Assembly (NCBI RefSeq): GCF_000981385.1
Contig: NZ_LATZ01000112.1
Coordinates: forward strand, 1-64,000
Reading direction: 5' to 3'
Source of the DNA: Bacillus sp. SA1-12
GTDB lineage: Bacteria; Bacillota; Bacilli; Bacillales; Bacillaceae
DNA: 64,000 nucleotides
Part shown: positions 17,223-25,699 of the stretch, in pieces
How the letters are laid out: each line of letters starts with the position of its first letter
How positions within the stretch are numbered: position 1 is the first letter of the stretch
Program-made: the position numbers and the translations under genes
The notes under the pieces: model-generated
What the model was told of the DNA's origin: nothing
Databases searched by the model: none
What the model saw: the letters and a program-made list of their open reading frames with translations, nothing else

Positions 17223-18539
17223 CTAGTTATCACTTTTGTGCTCCTCAATCATTTCTTTCGCTTTTGTTGCTACTTTTTCTACAGTTGTTTCTGCATTATC
17301 TTTACCAAGATACATTAAGTCAATAATGTCATTAACTTCTTTATCTAATCCAGGAATCGTAGATTGTATAGCATTTGCGAAACCATGTTCACGTGCGTCA
17401 AAGATATATTGTACATGTTCAGGTACTTTTGATTCTGTTATAGCTTCATCAATTCCGCCGATTGAAGGAATCGCATTTCCAATACCTGCAAGACGCAATT
17501 CTTGTCCAATCTTGGATGTGTAATATGTTACGAATTTCATTGCTTCTTCTTTATGCTCTGAATCATTGTTTGCAGCCATATATGCAGTTGGAATCCCCAC
17601 TGGCTCAGTTTTGTTTTCAGTGTTCGATGGCCAAGGAATATAATCCCACTCCAGACCTTTGTTCTCATGGAATAAAGGAGTAAACCATCTACCTGCACCA
17701 ACCATACCTACTTGGCCAGACATAAACATAGCTTCTGCACCTTGACCTTTAGGAAGAGAACCAGTATACGTAAAGTTTTTCTCATCAATCATACGATCTA
17801 GGAATTTCATTGCTTCGATTCCTTTTTCATTTTGATCTAAAACAAATTCACCTGTTTCTTTGTTATAAATTTCTCCACCGTTAGCCCAAATCCAGCTAAA
17901 AGTCGGACCCCACCAGTTATCAACAATAAATCCATATTTACCAGCATCACGTAATTGACTTGTTACTTCTTCAACAGCTTTAAAATTCCACTCGCCTGCA
18001 TCAAAATATTCTTGAGGAGATTTAATACCTAATTCAGAGAATAATTTTTTGTTGTAGTACATTAACATTGGGTTACAATCGACAGCAAGACCGTATATTT
18101 CTCCGTCTTTTCTTGCAGCGCCCCATAACCCTTCTGCAAATTCTTCCGGTTTTACATAGCTTTCAGAGTTATTATTCATATATTCACTAAGAGGAGCAAG
18201 TTTACCAGTTTCAATGATTTTTGAAATATCACCGTCACCAATGTAGAAAACGTCTGGAGCTTGACTACCTTGAAGTTGTGTTTGTAATTTTTGAACGTAG
18301 CCATCATTAGGGATTGGTACTAGTTTTACTTTTATGTCTGGATTTTCTTTCATAAAGCCGTCAACAGCTTTTTGTATAACTTTAATCTCACCAGGGTTTC
18401 CCCAAGTAGAAAACGTTAAATTTACTTTTTCATCTGAAGCATTAGAACTTGTGCTACTAGAATCGCTGCACCCTTGTAAGATTGATACCATAACTAGCAT
18501 TAAAGCAAGGAATAAAAAGGCAAGTTTTGTTTTCTTCAT
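17223..18539 (-). CDS. Orphan ABC sugar-binding lipoprotein
   Basis: 438 residues. An N-terminal lipoprotein signal peptide ends in the lipobox LQGC (Cys24), followed by a family-1 extracellular solute-binding fold (NLTFSTWGNPGEIKVI, GSQAPDVFYIGDG, and PTAYMAANNDSEHKEEAMKF typical of sugar binders). It would be anchored outside the membrane and feed a carbohydrate ABC importer, yet no permease or ATPase gene is adjacent. I prefer the ATG at 18539 (GGGGG upstream) to the in-frame ATG at 18563. Control signals in the ~390-base upstream region are a perfect cre site, a ribosome-binding-site-like sequence without a gene, and copy B of the repeat shared with the diiron gene. Confidence 0.85.
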   Translation of the reverse strand: MKKTKLAFLFLALMLVMVSILQGCSDSSSTSSNASDEKVNLTFSTWGNPGEIKVIQKAVDGFMKENPDIKVKLVPIPNDGYVQKLQTQLQGSQAPDVFYIGDGDISKIIETGKLAPLSEYMNNNSESYVKPEEFAEGLWGAARKDGEIYGLAVDCNPMLMYYNKKLFSELGIKSPQEYFDAGEWNFKAVEEVTSQLRDAGKYGFIVDNWWGPTFSWIWANGGEIYNKETGEFVLDQNEKGIEAMKFLDRMIDEKNFTYTGSLPKGQGAEAMFMSGQVGMVGAGRWFTPLFHENKGLEWDYIPWPSNTENKTEPVGIPTAYMAANNDSEHKEEAMKFVTYYTSKIGQELRLAGIGNAIPSIGGIDEAITESKVPEHVQYIFDAREHGFANAIQSTIPGLDKEVNDIIDLMYLGKDNAETTVEKVATKAKEMIEEHKSDN

Positions 18540-18642
18540 ACAATTCCCCCATATCTTTTTCATGTCGATAAAAAATTTTTTGACTAAAACTAATATGAAT
18601 AATTGTTACGTAAAACAAGACATTGCAAGATTAAGTAATTAA

Positions 18643-18652
18643 CCACCTCCTT
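18643..18652 (-). promoter_or_regulatory. Anti-16S (SD-like) sequence in the lipoprotein leader, no gene follows
   Basis: The minus strand reads AAGGAGGTGG, near-perfectly complementary to the 16S rRNA 3' end, ~104 bases upstream of the lipoprotein start codon. No start codon with a usable frame lies 4-12 bases after it. It resembles the STAB-SD element of Bacillus cry3A mRNA, where ribosome binding protects the 5' end. Confidence 0.5.
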
Positions 18653-18670
18653 AAAATGAGCAAATAATTA

Positions 18671-18684
18671 TGAAAGCGTTATCA
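18671..18684. promoter_or_regulatory. CcpA cre site upstream of the sugar-binding lipoprotein
   Basis: TGAAAGCGTTATCA matches the B. subtilis cre consensus TGWAANCGNTNWCA at every position. It lies ~130 bases upstream of the start codon, just downstream of a possible -10 (TATAGA, minus strand), a position that would give glucose repression. Confidence 0.75.
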
Positions 18685-18824
18685 TTTATTCCTAAAAAGT
18701 CTATAATTTAATGACAGTTTGTGGAATATCTTTTCAGTACTTTTATTAGAAATGATAAGATGTACGAAGCAAATTTTAAGCGTCTGCTTAGTTTTTCAGT
18801 TGATTCAGAATCCAGCCATTTGTC

Positions 18825-18928
18825 CTGAAAATTTTCATAATGATCGTTTAAAACACCTATATCAATTATGAAGCAGATAGATCTTCAACTCAATATAGGC
18901 AAACGTATTTTTACTGGATTGATTTGAT
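18825..18928 (-). promoter_or_regulatory. Repeated regulatory element, copy B (upstream of the lipoprotein gene)
   Basis: This is the inverted copy of 15587-15689, pointing toward the lipoprotein gene, whose start is ~286 bases downstream. The TATAAT of copy A is changed to CATTAT here. Outside this block the flanks do not match, so the similarity is limited to the control region and does not come from a larger segmental duplication. Confidence 0.8.
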
Positions 18929-19761
18929 CTTACTACTTATAAAATAATCTCTATTGTTTAGGATTATTGAAAATTGATTTCCAAAAAAAATTTTAAGTAA
19001 TGCAGCAGGGAACAAGGGAAGGAATTTATTGTAAATTTCGTTGTATATCAATTTTGCATGAATAAATGAATATTGGTCAAAAAAGCCAAACTCTTAAAAT
19101 AGAGTTGGATAGGCTCATTCTTTCAAGTAGACTCCAAAAAATAATTGTGGAGAATCTATATGACTATAAGAGAACGTTTACGGAAAAATCTAATTAAGAA
19201 TAGATCGTGAGCTTTACAAGAATGACACAAAATAAAAAAGGATTGATTCCGCCAATCATTATTACTTCCTATGCTTTCCTAACTTATAAGGAATTGATCA
19301 ACTCCTTTTTTCAGTTAATTTTTAATTCAATTTCACAACATCACTATCCTGCATTATTTGGGAAGAAATAAAAAATTTTTTAAGGAATGTTTGCAAATTC
19401 TCTTAACTGAGTTTTATGAGTACAAAGAAAAAAAGATGAGCGGCTTTAAAAACCCACCCCCTCCTTTGATACCTTCATTTATACATCTTTCTTTCATTCT
19501 TTGTTCATTTAAATTATATGTAGGTTGATTAGTGGAACGAGCAAGTAACATTCTGCTTTTCATTTATAGTTAATTCCATAAATACGCCAGTTTAGGGAGT
19601 GAGGAGAACTTATTTCTTTGTCTGCCTATTTTACTTAAGCTTCTTAATTAGAAGCTTAGAAGAAACGGATTGATCATTAGTATCTACTCATAAACCTCTC
19701 CTGTTAACCATATATTTATTTTATTAATATTTCTTTTGTTAACGGAGGAGGCTGTAAATAT
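18929..19761. other. Non-coding stretch with hairpins
   Basis: No convincing gene. A 16-codon frame at 19159-19209 has GGAG upstream but looks too short to call. An imperfect long hairpin at about 19231-19312 has A- and T-runs at its ends (AAAAAAGGA / TCCTTTTTT) and could terminate transcription either way. A 9-bp hairpin TAAGCTTCT / AGAAGCTTA lies at 19636-19658. The last ~20 bases are the ribosome binding site of the next gene. Confidence 0.5.
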
Positions 19762-20010
19762 ATGCAGACAAAAGCAGTGCGTTTACGCCGTATTCAACAT
19801 CTTGCTCATGAAATTATGGATGAGATGAATTTAACCAGAGAGTTAAAACAGCTTGATACATTAAGACTTGTGATTGATAACCTATCTCGAGCAATCGGTG
19901 ATTTATCAGATCCATTAGGTGATTATTCACTGAATTACATAGAAGAAAAAGTGGAAACTGCCCATTACCTTATATTTGAAAGCAAAAAAAAGAGACAGTT
20001 TCAGTCTTAA
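19762..20010 (+). CDS. Small helical hypothetical protein
   Basis: 82 residues, soluble, predicted mostly alpha-helical, basic at both ends and acidic in the middle (HEIMDEMNLTRELKQLDTLRL, YIEEKVETAHYLIFE). It has no cysteine, signal peptide or membrane helix. GGAGGAGG lies about 9 bases before the ATG, and a perfect palindromic hairpin lies ~120 bases after the stop, so it is likely a real gene. I do not recognise the family. Confidence 0.65.
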   Translation: MQTKAVRLRRIQHLAHEIMDEMNLTRELKQLDTLRLVIDNLSRAIGDLSDPLGDYSLNYIEEKVETAHYLIFESKKKRQFQS

Positions 20011-20127
20011 TTCTTCATAGGATAACAGCAAAAATTAATTTTTACCCCTTCTTTTTCAAAAAGATATAAAATAATTTCATAAAATACGAATGAAAATGAT
20101 AGTTATTATCAATACTATAAATAGTAA

Positions 20128-20153
20128 AAGGTAACCAAAATTTTGGTTACCTT
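20128..20153. terminator. 26-base perfect palindrome between convergent genes
   Basis: AAGGTAACCAAAA and its exact complement abut with no loop bases besides the central AAAATTTT. It sits between the rightward 82-residue gene and the leftward DUF1540 gene and can act as a shared terminator. Confidence 0.65.
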
Positions 20154-20159
20154 AAGAAT

Positions 20160-20315
20160 TCAATTCCCTGGTTCAAATGTCTTACAATCTGTTTCTTCAC
20201 TATTGGATGCTTCCTTACCTTTATGACTTACAACATAAATAGCATCCGCATTACACTTGTTTCCAGAACCCCAATACGTACAGTTATTAACTTCACAAAG
20301 AACATCTTGTGCCAT
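20160..20315 (-). CDS. DUF1540 small cysteine protein (copy 1)
   Basis: 51 residues. The four cysteines are spaced as in DUF1540 proteins (LCEVNNCTYW, NKCNADAIYV, TDCKTFEP) and could bind a metal ion. GAGGTG lies about 7 bases before the ATG. Its function is unknown; DUF1540 peptides are common in Bacilli and Clostridia, often in tandem. A paralog with the same cysteine pattern lies 159 bases upstream on the same strand. Confidence 0.85.
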   Translation of the reverse strand: MAQDVLCEVNNCTYWGSGNKCNADAIYVVSHKGKEASNSEETDCKTFEPGN

Positions 20316-20474
20316 AGTATCACACCTCCTCTTTTGTTATCATTAACATTTTAGAGATGGTTGATACTTTCTTTACTTTTTTCTTTAGCTTTATTTTAAC
20401 TGAATGTAACATTTAGAATTTTAATGATGAAGAAAGCAACGTTGTTGTTATTAGCAACATCTAAGAGGCTTTTT

Positions 20475-20633
20475 TTATGAAGCAGAAGGTTCAAAGGTTT
20501 TACAGCCTGTTTCTTTAATTTCAGAAGGTTGTGCACTCTCAAGGCTCATTACATAAATTTCATTAGCAGTACATTTGTTTCCTTGATCCCAGTTTTTACA
20601 ACTACTTACTTCACATAATACGCTTTGAGTCAT
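20475..20633 (-). CDS. DUF1540 small cysteine protein (copy 2)
   Basis: 52 residues, with the same four-cysteine layout (LCEVSSCKNW, NKCTANEIYV, TGCKTFEP) as copy 1 downstream. I use the ATG at 20633, which has GGGAGG 6 bases upstream; the longer frame to 20681 adds 16 residues unlike the family. It is probably a metal-binding cytoplasmic peptide. The pair looks like an old tandem duplication, since protein identity is clear but the intergenic sequences differ. Confidence 0.87.
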   Translation of the reverse strand: MTQSVLCEVSSCKNWDQGNKCTANEIYVMSLESAQPSEIKETGCKTFEPSAS

Positions 20634-20913
20634 AGATTCACCTCCCTTCAAATGGATGTGAACTTTTATCATACAATACATTGATAATATTTATTCCCTT
20701 TCAATAGCTCAAAATCCTTCTGTAATTAGATTATTTTTCACGGTAAAATATTTGGGCCAATTCCCTGATAGATAAGGGATTGGCCTTTATTCGTTTTTTT
20801 GCTGCTTCCATCCTCATGATTCCATGTCATAATAGACACCATTGCGTTAAGTTTGTTCTGCATACTTGTTCGGGACTTTTACTCAAGACATTACACCAAG
20901 GAAAGCCGCACAT

Positions 20914-20947
20914 AAAAAAACACCTGCATTTGATATGTTGCAGATGC
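20914..20947 (-). terminator. Terminator of the NarK-like gene
   Basis: The stem GCATCTGCA / TGCAGGTGT (two G-U pairs) is followed by T7 on the minus strand, just past the stop codon. Confidence 0.7.
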
Positions 20948-20960
20948 TTTTATTTGTGTT

Positions 20961-22145
20961 TTATGCACTTTTTTGTGGACTTACTTTCAATCTTGTTTTA
21001 TTAACACCCTTATGATTAAGGATTAAGCAAAAAAGGGAGAGAATAGATAATAAAAGAAAACCTATCATATAATCTCCAGCTAAATCTTTTGTCAAGCCAA
21101 GGACAATTGGAGGAAAAAAGCCTCCGACTCCTCCAATAGCACCGACAATCCCTGTTACTGCACCTGTATTTCCTTTAGAGATTTCAGGTACCATCTTGAA
21201 AACCGCACCATTTCCTATTCCTAATAAAAAAGAGACAATCAAACAATTTACACTAAAGAACAGGAAGTTTTCCATAGTAAAGGCAATGAACAACCCGCAA
21301 ATTGTTACTCCGCTAAAAACAAGATTCAACAACCCTTTTGCTCCAAAACGATCGGAAAGATAGCCTCCAACTGGACGTATTAGCGTAGCCAATACGACGA
21401 ATATTGCTGTTCTAATTCCAGCTTCAAGGGCAGTGATACGAAAGAGATCATTCAAAAATGTAGGTAAATAAATACTGAAAGTTACAAAGGTTCCAAATGT
21501 AAGGAAGTAATAAACCGATAAATACCATGTTTCTTTAAATTTTAATACGGAAAGAGAAGCCTTTAAAGTTTTATGTTCATTTGTTCCTTGTCCATCCTTT
21601 GTTCCTACCCAGAAAAGAATTGACATACATGCCATAGCAATAGCTAGGTTCCAAAATACCCATGATAGTCCATAAGAGTTAAAAATGGAGGGTATCAAGA
21701 AATTTGCTACTGCCGATCCTAGATTTCCCATCCCAGCAATTCCTAAGATCAAACCTTGTTTTTGAGGAGGATACCATTTAGATACATAGGTTATGGAAAT
21801 AGCAAAAGTTGTTCCTGCCATTCCAATAAAGAAAGCCCAAAATAACAACATGGCAAAAGAATCGGCAAAACCTGCCCCAACCATGGGAAAGATAAGCAGC
21901 AACATAGTCAACACAAAAATTCTTCTGCCGCCGTATCGATCCGTTAATATCCCCATGGGAATTCTCATTAAGGATCCCAATAATACTGGAGTAGCAATAA
22001 GAATGCTTTTTTGAGTAATGGTTAACTGATAAATTTTTTGAATTTCTGTAGCAATCGGTGCAAAAACCGACCATATGGTAAATGAAACAATCATTGACAC
22101 AGTTGATAAAACTAATACTGATGTTTGACCATTTGTATTCCTCAT
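20961..22145 (-). CDS. NarK/NasA-type nitrate/nitrite MFS transporter
   Basis: 394 residues with twelve predicted membrane helices. The nitrate signature region GIAGMGNLGSAVANFLIP in helix 5 and the second glycine-rich signature GIVGAIGGVGGFFPP in helix 11 define the nitrate/nitrite porter group. Motif A reads GILTDRYGGRR. It may import nitrate or exchange it for nitrite. No nitrate or nitrite reductase gene is adjacent. I chose the ATG at 22145 (AAGGTGG 5 bases upstream) over an in-frame GTG at 22154. A 26-codon frame with a perfect ribosome binding site lies in its upstream region. Confidence 0.87.
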   Translation of the reverse strand: MRNTNGQTSVLVLSTVSMIVSFTIWSVFAPIATEIQKIYQLTITQKSILIATPVLLGSLMRIPMGILTDRYGGRRIFVLTMLLLIFPMVGAGFADSFAMLLFWAFFIGMAGTTFAISITYVSKWYPPQKQGLILGIAGMGNLGSAVANFLIPSIFNSYGLSWVFWNLAIAMACMSILFWVGTKDGQGTNEHKTLKASLSVLKFKETWYLSVYYFLTFGTFVTFSIYLPTFLNDLFRITALEAGIRTAIFVVLATLIRPVGGYLSDRFGAKGLLNLVFSGVTICGLFIAFTMENFLFFSVNCLIVSFLLGIGNGAVFKMVPEISKGNTGAVTGIVGAIGGVGGFFPPIVLGLTKDLAGDYMIGFLLLSILSLFCLILNHKGVNKTRLKVSPQKSA

Positions 22146-22291
22146 AAAGACCACCTTGTGATTCTCTTGGTGCTATATGTTAAGTTCCAAGATACTATTT
22201 TGCAATAATTAAAATCTATACAATTACAATTCTCGTCGAGCACCATAATAGATCAACAATTCAAGATAAGAGTGTTTATTTCAATAACTCA

Positions 22292-22372
22292 TTAATATAA
22301 AACTGGTGCCTTTTTTGAAAATATGACTCTTATTACTAATATTAAAAATGATAAATTTCCGATGTTTTTCAT
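22292..22372 (-). CDS. Putative 26-residue hydrophobic peptide upstream of the nitrate transporter
   Basis: A 27-codon frame (MKNIGNLSFLILVIRVIFSK... start) with AGGAGG 8 bases before its ATG. The centre is hydrophobic and flanked by Lys/Arg, as in small membrane peptides. It ends ~147 bases before the transporter start on the same strand. It could be a leader peptide or a small membrane protein. The evidence is the ribosome binding site alone. Confidence 0.4.
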   Translation of the reverse strand: MKNIGNLSFLILVIRVIFSKKAPVLY

Positions 22373-22985
22373 TGTGAATTCCTCCTATTGTTTCTGAACT
22401 TTTTGTTAATAAAACAATATCACTTCTTTTTTTATCTTCACATAAACATGTAAGGAAATATCACATGGAATTTTCAAAATGTAACGCTGCCCCCGTTTTT
22501 ATATCATTGAGGTTGGGATGATCCAAGTAATTACTAAGGATTACGATTTTTTAAAATTTTCATTTCAATCATTAAAGTCAACCTTTTATTACTGCATGAA
22601 ACGAACACAAATGAGAAAAGAGCCTTCCATTATTAGGAGGCTCTTTTCCACTCTTTCATTTATCCATTTTTTTCGAACTACAAACATAAAGAGCATCATT
22701 CTAGCTGTTGATTTGCTCTATTTCTTTGAAGAGTTATAAATCAAACATTTGAGTAATCAGGAATAAGGAAAATGATCATTATCGGTTGACATTAGCAATT
22801 ATTTAGTACATTAAAAAAGGATACTTGTATGGTCTTTTTAACAAGCACATTCAAGCAGAAAAAGATGAATATCTACTATAAATAGTAACTCATCTTCTTT
22901 TTTATATACTCTATACAGTGATTAGAAAAGAGTTTCTTTGGTTTTTGATCAGACTTCCCTGAAAAATAAGAATCCCTCTTCTAGT
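22373..22985. other. Intergenic stretch with two terminator hairpins
   Basis: No convincing gene. Three TGTGA/TCACA-like half-sites lie at about 22435-22470 upstream of the nitrate transporter, but their spacing does not fit a canonical Fnr box. A hairpin at 22616-22647 (AAAAGAGCCT with GGAGGCTCTTTT) and one at 22858-22904 (AAAAAGATGA with TCATCTTCTTTTTT) can both act as terminators; the second serves the leftward GNAT gene. Confidence 0.55.
22858..22904 (-). terminator. Terminator of the second GNAT gene
   Basis: AAGATGA and TCATCTT arms enclose an inner TACTA/TAGTA hairpin. T-runs lie on both sides. Confidence 0.7.
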
Positions 22986-23462
22986 TTATAATTTCTTGAT
23001 ATACCAAGCGTCCATAGCATTATGTTCTGAATCATCGAATGCTTTTTCAAGCTGTTGGAAACCTAATTTGATGTAAAGGAGATTAGCTACCCGGAGTTTC
23101 TTCAATGTTTCTAAATAACAGTATGTATAGTGTTCCTTGGCGAAATCGAGTGCTTCTTTCATCAATTCCTTTGACAGGCCCATACCATGAACTTCTGGTG
23201 TAATGTATAGCTTTTGCAGCTCGCAAATCCCCTGCTTCTCTCCAAATGGCGCAATACCCACACCGCCTACCACTATATCTTGTTCATTCACTGCAACCCA
23301 ATACTTAGCATTTGATTGTTGTTTGTAATATTGTGCTAGATTACTCAGCTGGGGGTCAAAATAGGCTGTTCCTGGAATGTTTAAGTCGAATGATTCCAAT
23401 GAGCGTTTAATAATTTGCTCTATTGCTTTATTGTCTTTTTCTTCAATCTCACGAATCTGCAT
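22986..23462 (-). CDS. GNAT-family N-acetyltransferase
   Basis: 158 residues with a full GNAT fold: the N-terminal strand MQIREIEEKDNKAIEQIIKR, the acetyl-CoA loop YITPEVHGMGLSKELMKEALDFA (motif HGMGLS), and the C-terminal LRVANLLYIKLGFQQLE. The acceptor is unknown. It is followed by a terminator and preceded by a CTGGGGG ribosome binding site. Confidence 0.87.
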   Translation of the reverse strand: MQIREIEEKDNKAIEQIIKRSLESFDLNIPGTAYFDPQLSNLAQYYKQQSNAKYWVAVNEQDIVVGGVGIAPFGEKQGICELQKLYITPEVHGMGLSKELMKEALDFAKEHYTYCYLETLKKLRVANLLYIKLGFQQLEKAFDDSEHNAMDAWYIKKL

Positions 23463-23675
23463 ATTTTTATCCCCCAGTTCCTACTAATTTCTTTAATAGG
23501 CTCTATTTATTTTTAATAGAGTTATTCTATTATTATTCAGCTAACAATTCAATACTACTATCCTTCACGTCTCAAATTATTTTCCTTTAAACAACCAAAG
23601 CAGATAAAATGACTGGAACGGACGATTTACTCCAAGGTATAATTGGGCTCACTAAAATGCACTGTATTAAATAGC

Positions 23676-23711
23676 GAGAAACACCCACTATGGTTATATG
23701 GGGTGCTTCTC
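23676..23711 (-). terminator. Hairpin after the pectate lyase pseudogene
   Basis: GAGAAACACCC pairs with GGGTGCTTCTC (one mismatch), 15 bases past the stop codon. There is no long U-tract. Confidence 0.55.
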
Positions 23712-23725
23712 TCAGTGGTCATTCC

Positions 23726-25242
23726 TTATTTGGTTATCAACGCATTAAACGCGTTCACATCTCGAAGAAGAATATTTGCTGTTTCCTTATCTATATGCTT
23801 TCCCGATTGAGCCTCTACCTGATGAATAAAAGCAGATAGATTATGGTTCTTCAGTTTCTTTTGGAGGCTGTTTGCAATTCCATGATTATCGATTGTGCCT
23901 TCTTCGGTGAATGATTTTACTAGTTCCTGTAAGGATAAAATAGGATCTTTTTGGTCAGCAAGGTAGCCTAACTCGTATTTGTAAAGAGGACTGGTGGGTA
24001 CAGGACGCATAAATGTAACATCAGGTAAACTACCGTCTGTTTTTCTAGGCGCTGATAATTGGGTTACATCCAGACTATAAAAATATTCAGGTTTGATTTC
24101 AAGACCGCCATCTATAGTCCAAGAATTATTCGTTACATTTTCTTGCGGATGATTTTCATTTATTATTGATATCCCCTTATAAGCAATGTTATTGTGTAAA
24201 ACTTCTCTGTAACCTGGGATGTTTTCTTCACTAGTTGGACTAACACGTTCTAACATATTGAAGTTAGCACCATAAGAAATACCATTATTATATGCCGTGT
24301 TATTAATCCAATTAGCTGATTTCCCTGGTTGATGATTCGCATAAAAGCCATTAGCTCCGTTATTAACAGCTAAAGAATATCTAACAGTATGTACTGGCAA
24401 TGGATCTGGCAGACCAGTTGTTCTATACGAATATCCGCCGACTTTAAACCCATTTTGTCGCCTATACCATTCTGATTACCCCTATTATTAAATGCCCAGC
24501 AATGGTCATAAACCACTGGCCCAGTTGAACTGATACTGTCGAATCCATCATCACTGTTATTCCATGCACGGGAGTTAATAAACGAAACTGCACCGCCATG
24601 AGCACCAAAACCATCTGTATTTGAAGCAGAAGTATCAGTTGGTCCAATGTTGTTATAAGCATCAGAATTAAGTACGATTCCTGTCCCTCTTCCAGTAAAG
24701 TAAAGCCCATTTGCTTCATTATCATGGGCAGCCATATTCTCGAAATTGGCTTGACCACTAATTCTAAAAGCTTCGGATTGCTTTTGATCACCTACTTTAA
24801 CCCCTGTCACATCAAATCCATTAAAATTGATGTCGGTTACATCGTCTCCTACATAAAAAGCAGCTACACGTTGATTAGTTGGCACATTACTGAAATCAAA
24901 AACAGGCCTTTCGTCTCCAGGATAAGCCGTATAGGTAATCCCACTCTTATAAATATCATGCACAAAATGATAAACATCCTCGTGTGGATTATCGGTTTCT
25001 GTTATTTCAAAATCATCATAAACTCCTCCACGAATGTATACGGTATCCCCGAAGGAAGCTACCGATTGTGCTTTCATTATGCTTTTGAATGGCGCACTTT
25101 TCGTTCCTGGATTGCTATCACTGCCAGTTGGAGAAATATAAAAACTAGTCGGACCTGTCATTCCATCTGCATAAACAGCACTTGTCATAAACATTGCTAC
25201 AAGCATACAACCGATCATAAACAAACTCTCAATTTTGTTCAA
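23726..25242 (-). pseudogene. Frameshifted secreted PL9-like pectate lyase
   Basis: The gene is split into two frames that overlap at 24370-24400. Rejoined it gives about 505 residues: a signal peptide, a right-handed parallel beta-helix of the PL9 pectate lyase type (FYISPTGSDSNPGT, RAWNNSDDGFD, GDKMG), and a C-terminal helical repeat like the FIMAH domain of secreted Bacillus enzymes (LQELVKSFTEEG). The upstream frame reads MGLKSADI where MGFKVGGYSY would be expected, so one base is missing in the TTTAAA run at 24443-24448. The break falls at the Lys (FK motif) that is the catalytic base in PL9. Start: TTG at 25242 with GGAGAG 6 bases upstream. A sequencing error in a short homopolymer cannot be excluded. 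PL9 enzymes cleave polygalacturonate outside the cell. Confidence 0.8.
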
Positions 25243-25287
25243 AATGATCTCTCCTCTCGTCAATTGATTCATCCGATCTGATCTGCC

Positions 25288-25380
25288 CTTGCTTTAAAAG
25301 GTATATAGATTCCCTGTCTCCCTAACAAGGGGCATAGGCAACAGCGGGTTACGGATAAAGTCACCTCCTATAAAGCAAGT
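25288..25380 (-). promoter_or_regulatory. Structured element in the pectate lyase leader
   Basis: In the mRNA sense, CUUGCUUUA (25379-25371) pairs perfectly with UAAAGCAAG (25296-25288), extended by AGG/CCU. It encloses ~65 bases with an inner CCCUUGU / ACAGGG hairpin. The 5' side carries AGGAGGUGA, complementary to 16S rRNA, with no start codon after it. The element ends 45 bases before the TTG start. It does not match any riboswitch consensus I know. It could be a regulatory leader or an mRNA stabiliser. Confidence 0.5.
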
Positions 25381-25566
25381 GAAAAATCAGTCATTCTTTT
25401 CCATTCTCGCATCCTTGCAGTGCCTATTTCTAACACAAGGTTTTCCACTTAAACAGGCCAAATCAGATCTGTAACCTTCTTCCTGGCATCGAGGGATACG
25501 ATGGACAAATACCCTTTCAAGCTGCCTATGTCTTTTATGTATTGGACTTTTGTAAATCCAGATAAT

Positions 25567-25594
25567 TGTTAGCGGTTACACTACTTTCATTATA
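25567..25594 (-). promoter_or_regulatory. Pectate lyase promoter with cre site
   Basis: On the minus strand TATAAT (25594-25589) is followed by TGTAACCGCTAACA (25580-25567), which matches the cre consensus TGWAANCGNTNWCA at all positions. The cre would cover about +2 to +16 of the transcript, a classic CcpA repression site. This predicts a ~340-base 5' leader. Confidence 0.7.
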
Positions 25595-25699
25595 GTGCAA
25601 ACATTCGGTTAATAATGGTCTGATAATGCCTAGTTTTCTTTTAAAATTATCTGAGATTCTTTGTAAACCTTTGTTTTTTTGAAAATCACAATGAATAAC

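Noticed and set aside
19159..19209. 16-codon basic peptide with GGAG upstream
   Set aside because: Too short to separate from chance.
22435..22470. Fnr box upstream of the nitrate transporter
   Set aside because: TGTGA-like half-sites exist but the spacing is off by one or more bases.
22518..22739. 73-codon plus-strand frame
   Set aside because: It runs through a terminator hairpin and has no ribosome binding site.
25288..25380. c-di-GMP, c-di-AMP, SAM, T-box or M-box riboswitch in the pectate lyase leader
   Set aside because: I compared the core sequences from memory and none of the class-defining motifs is present.
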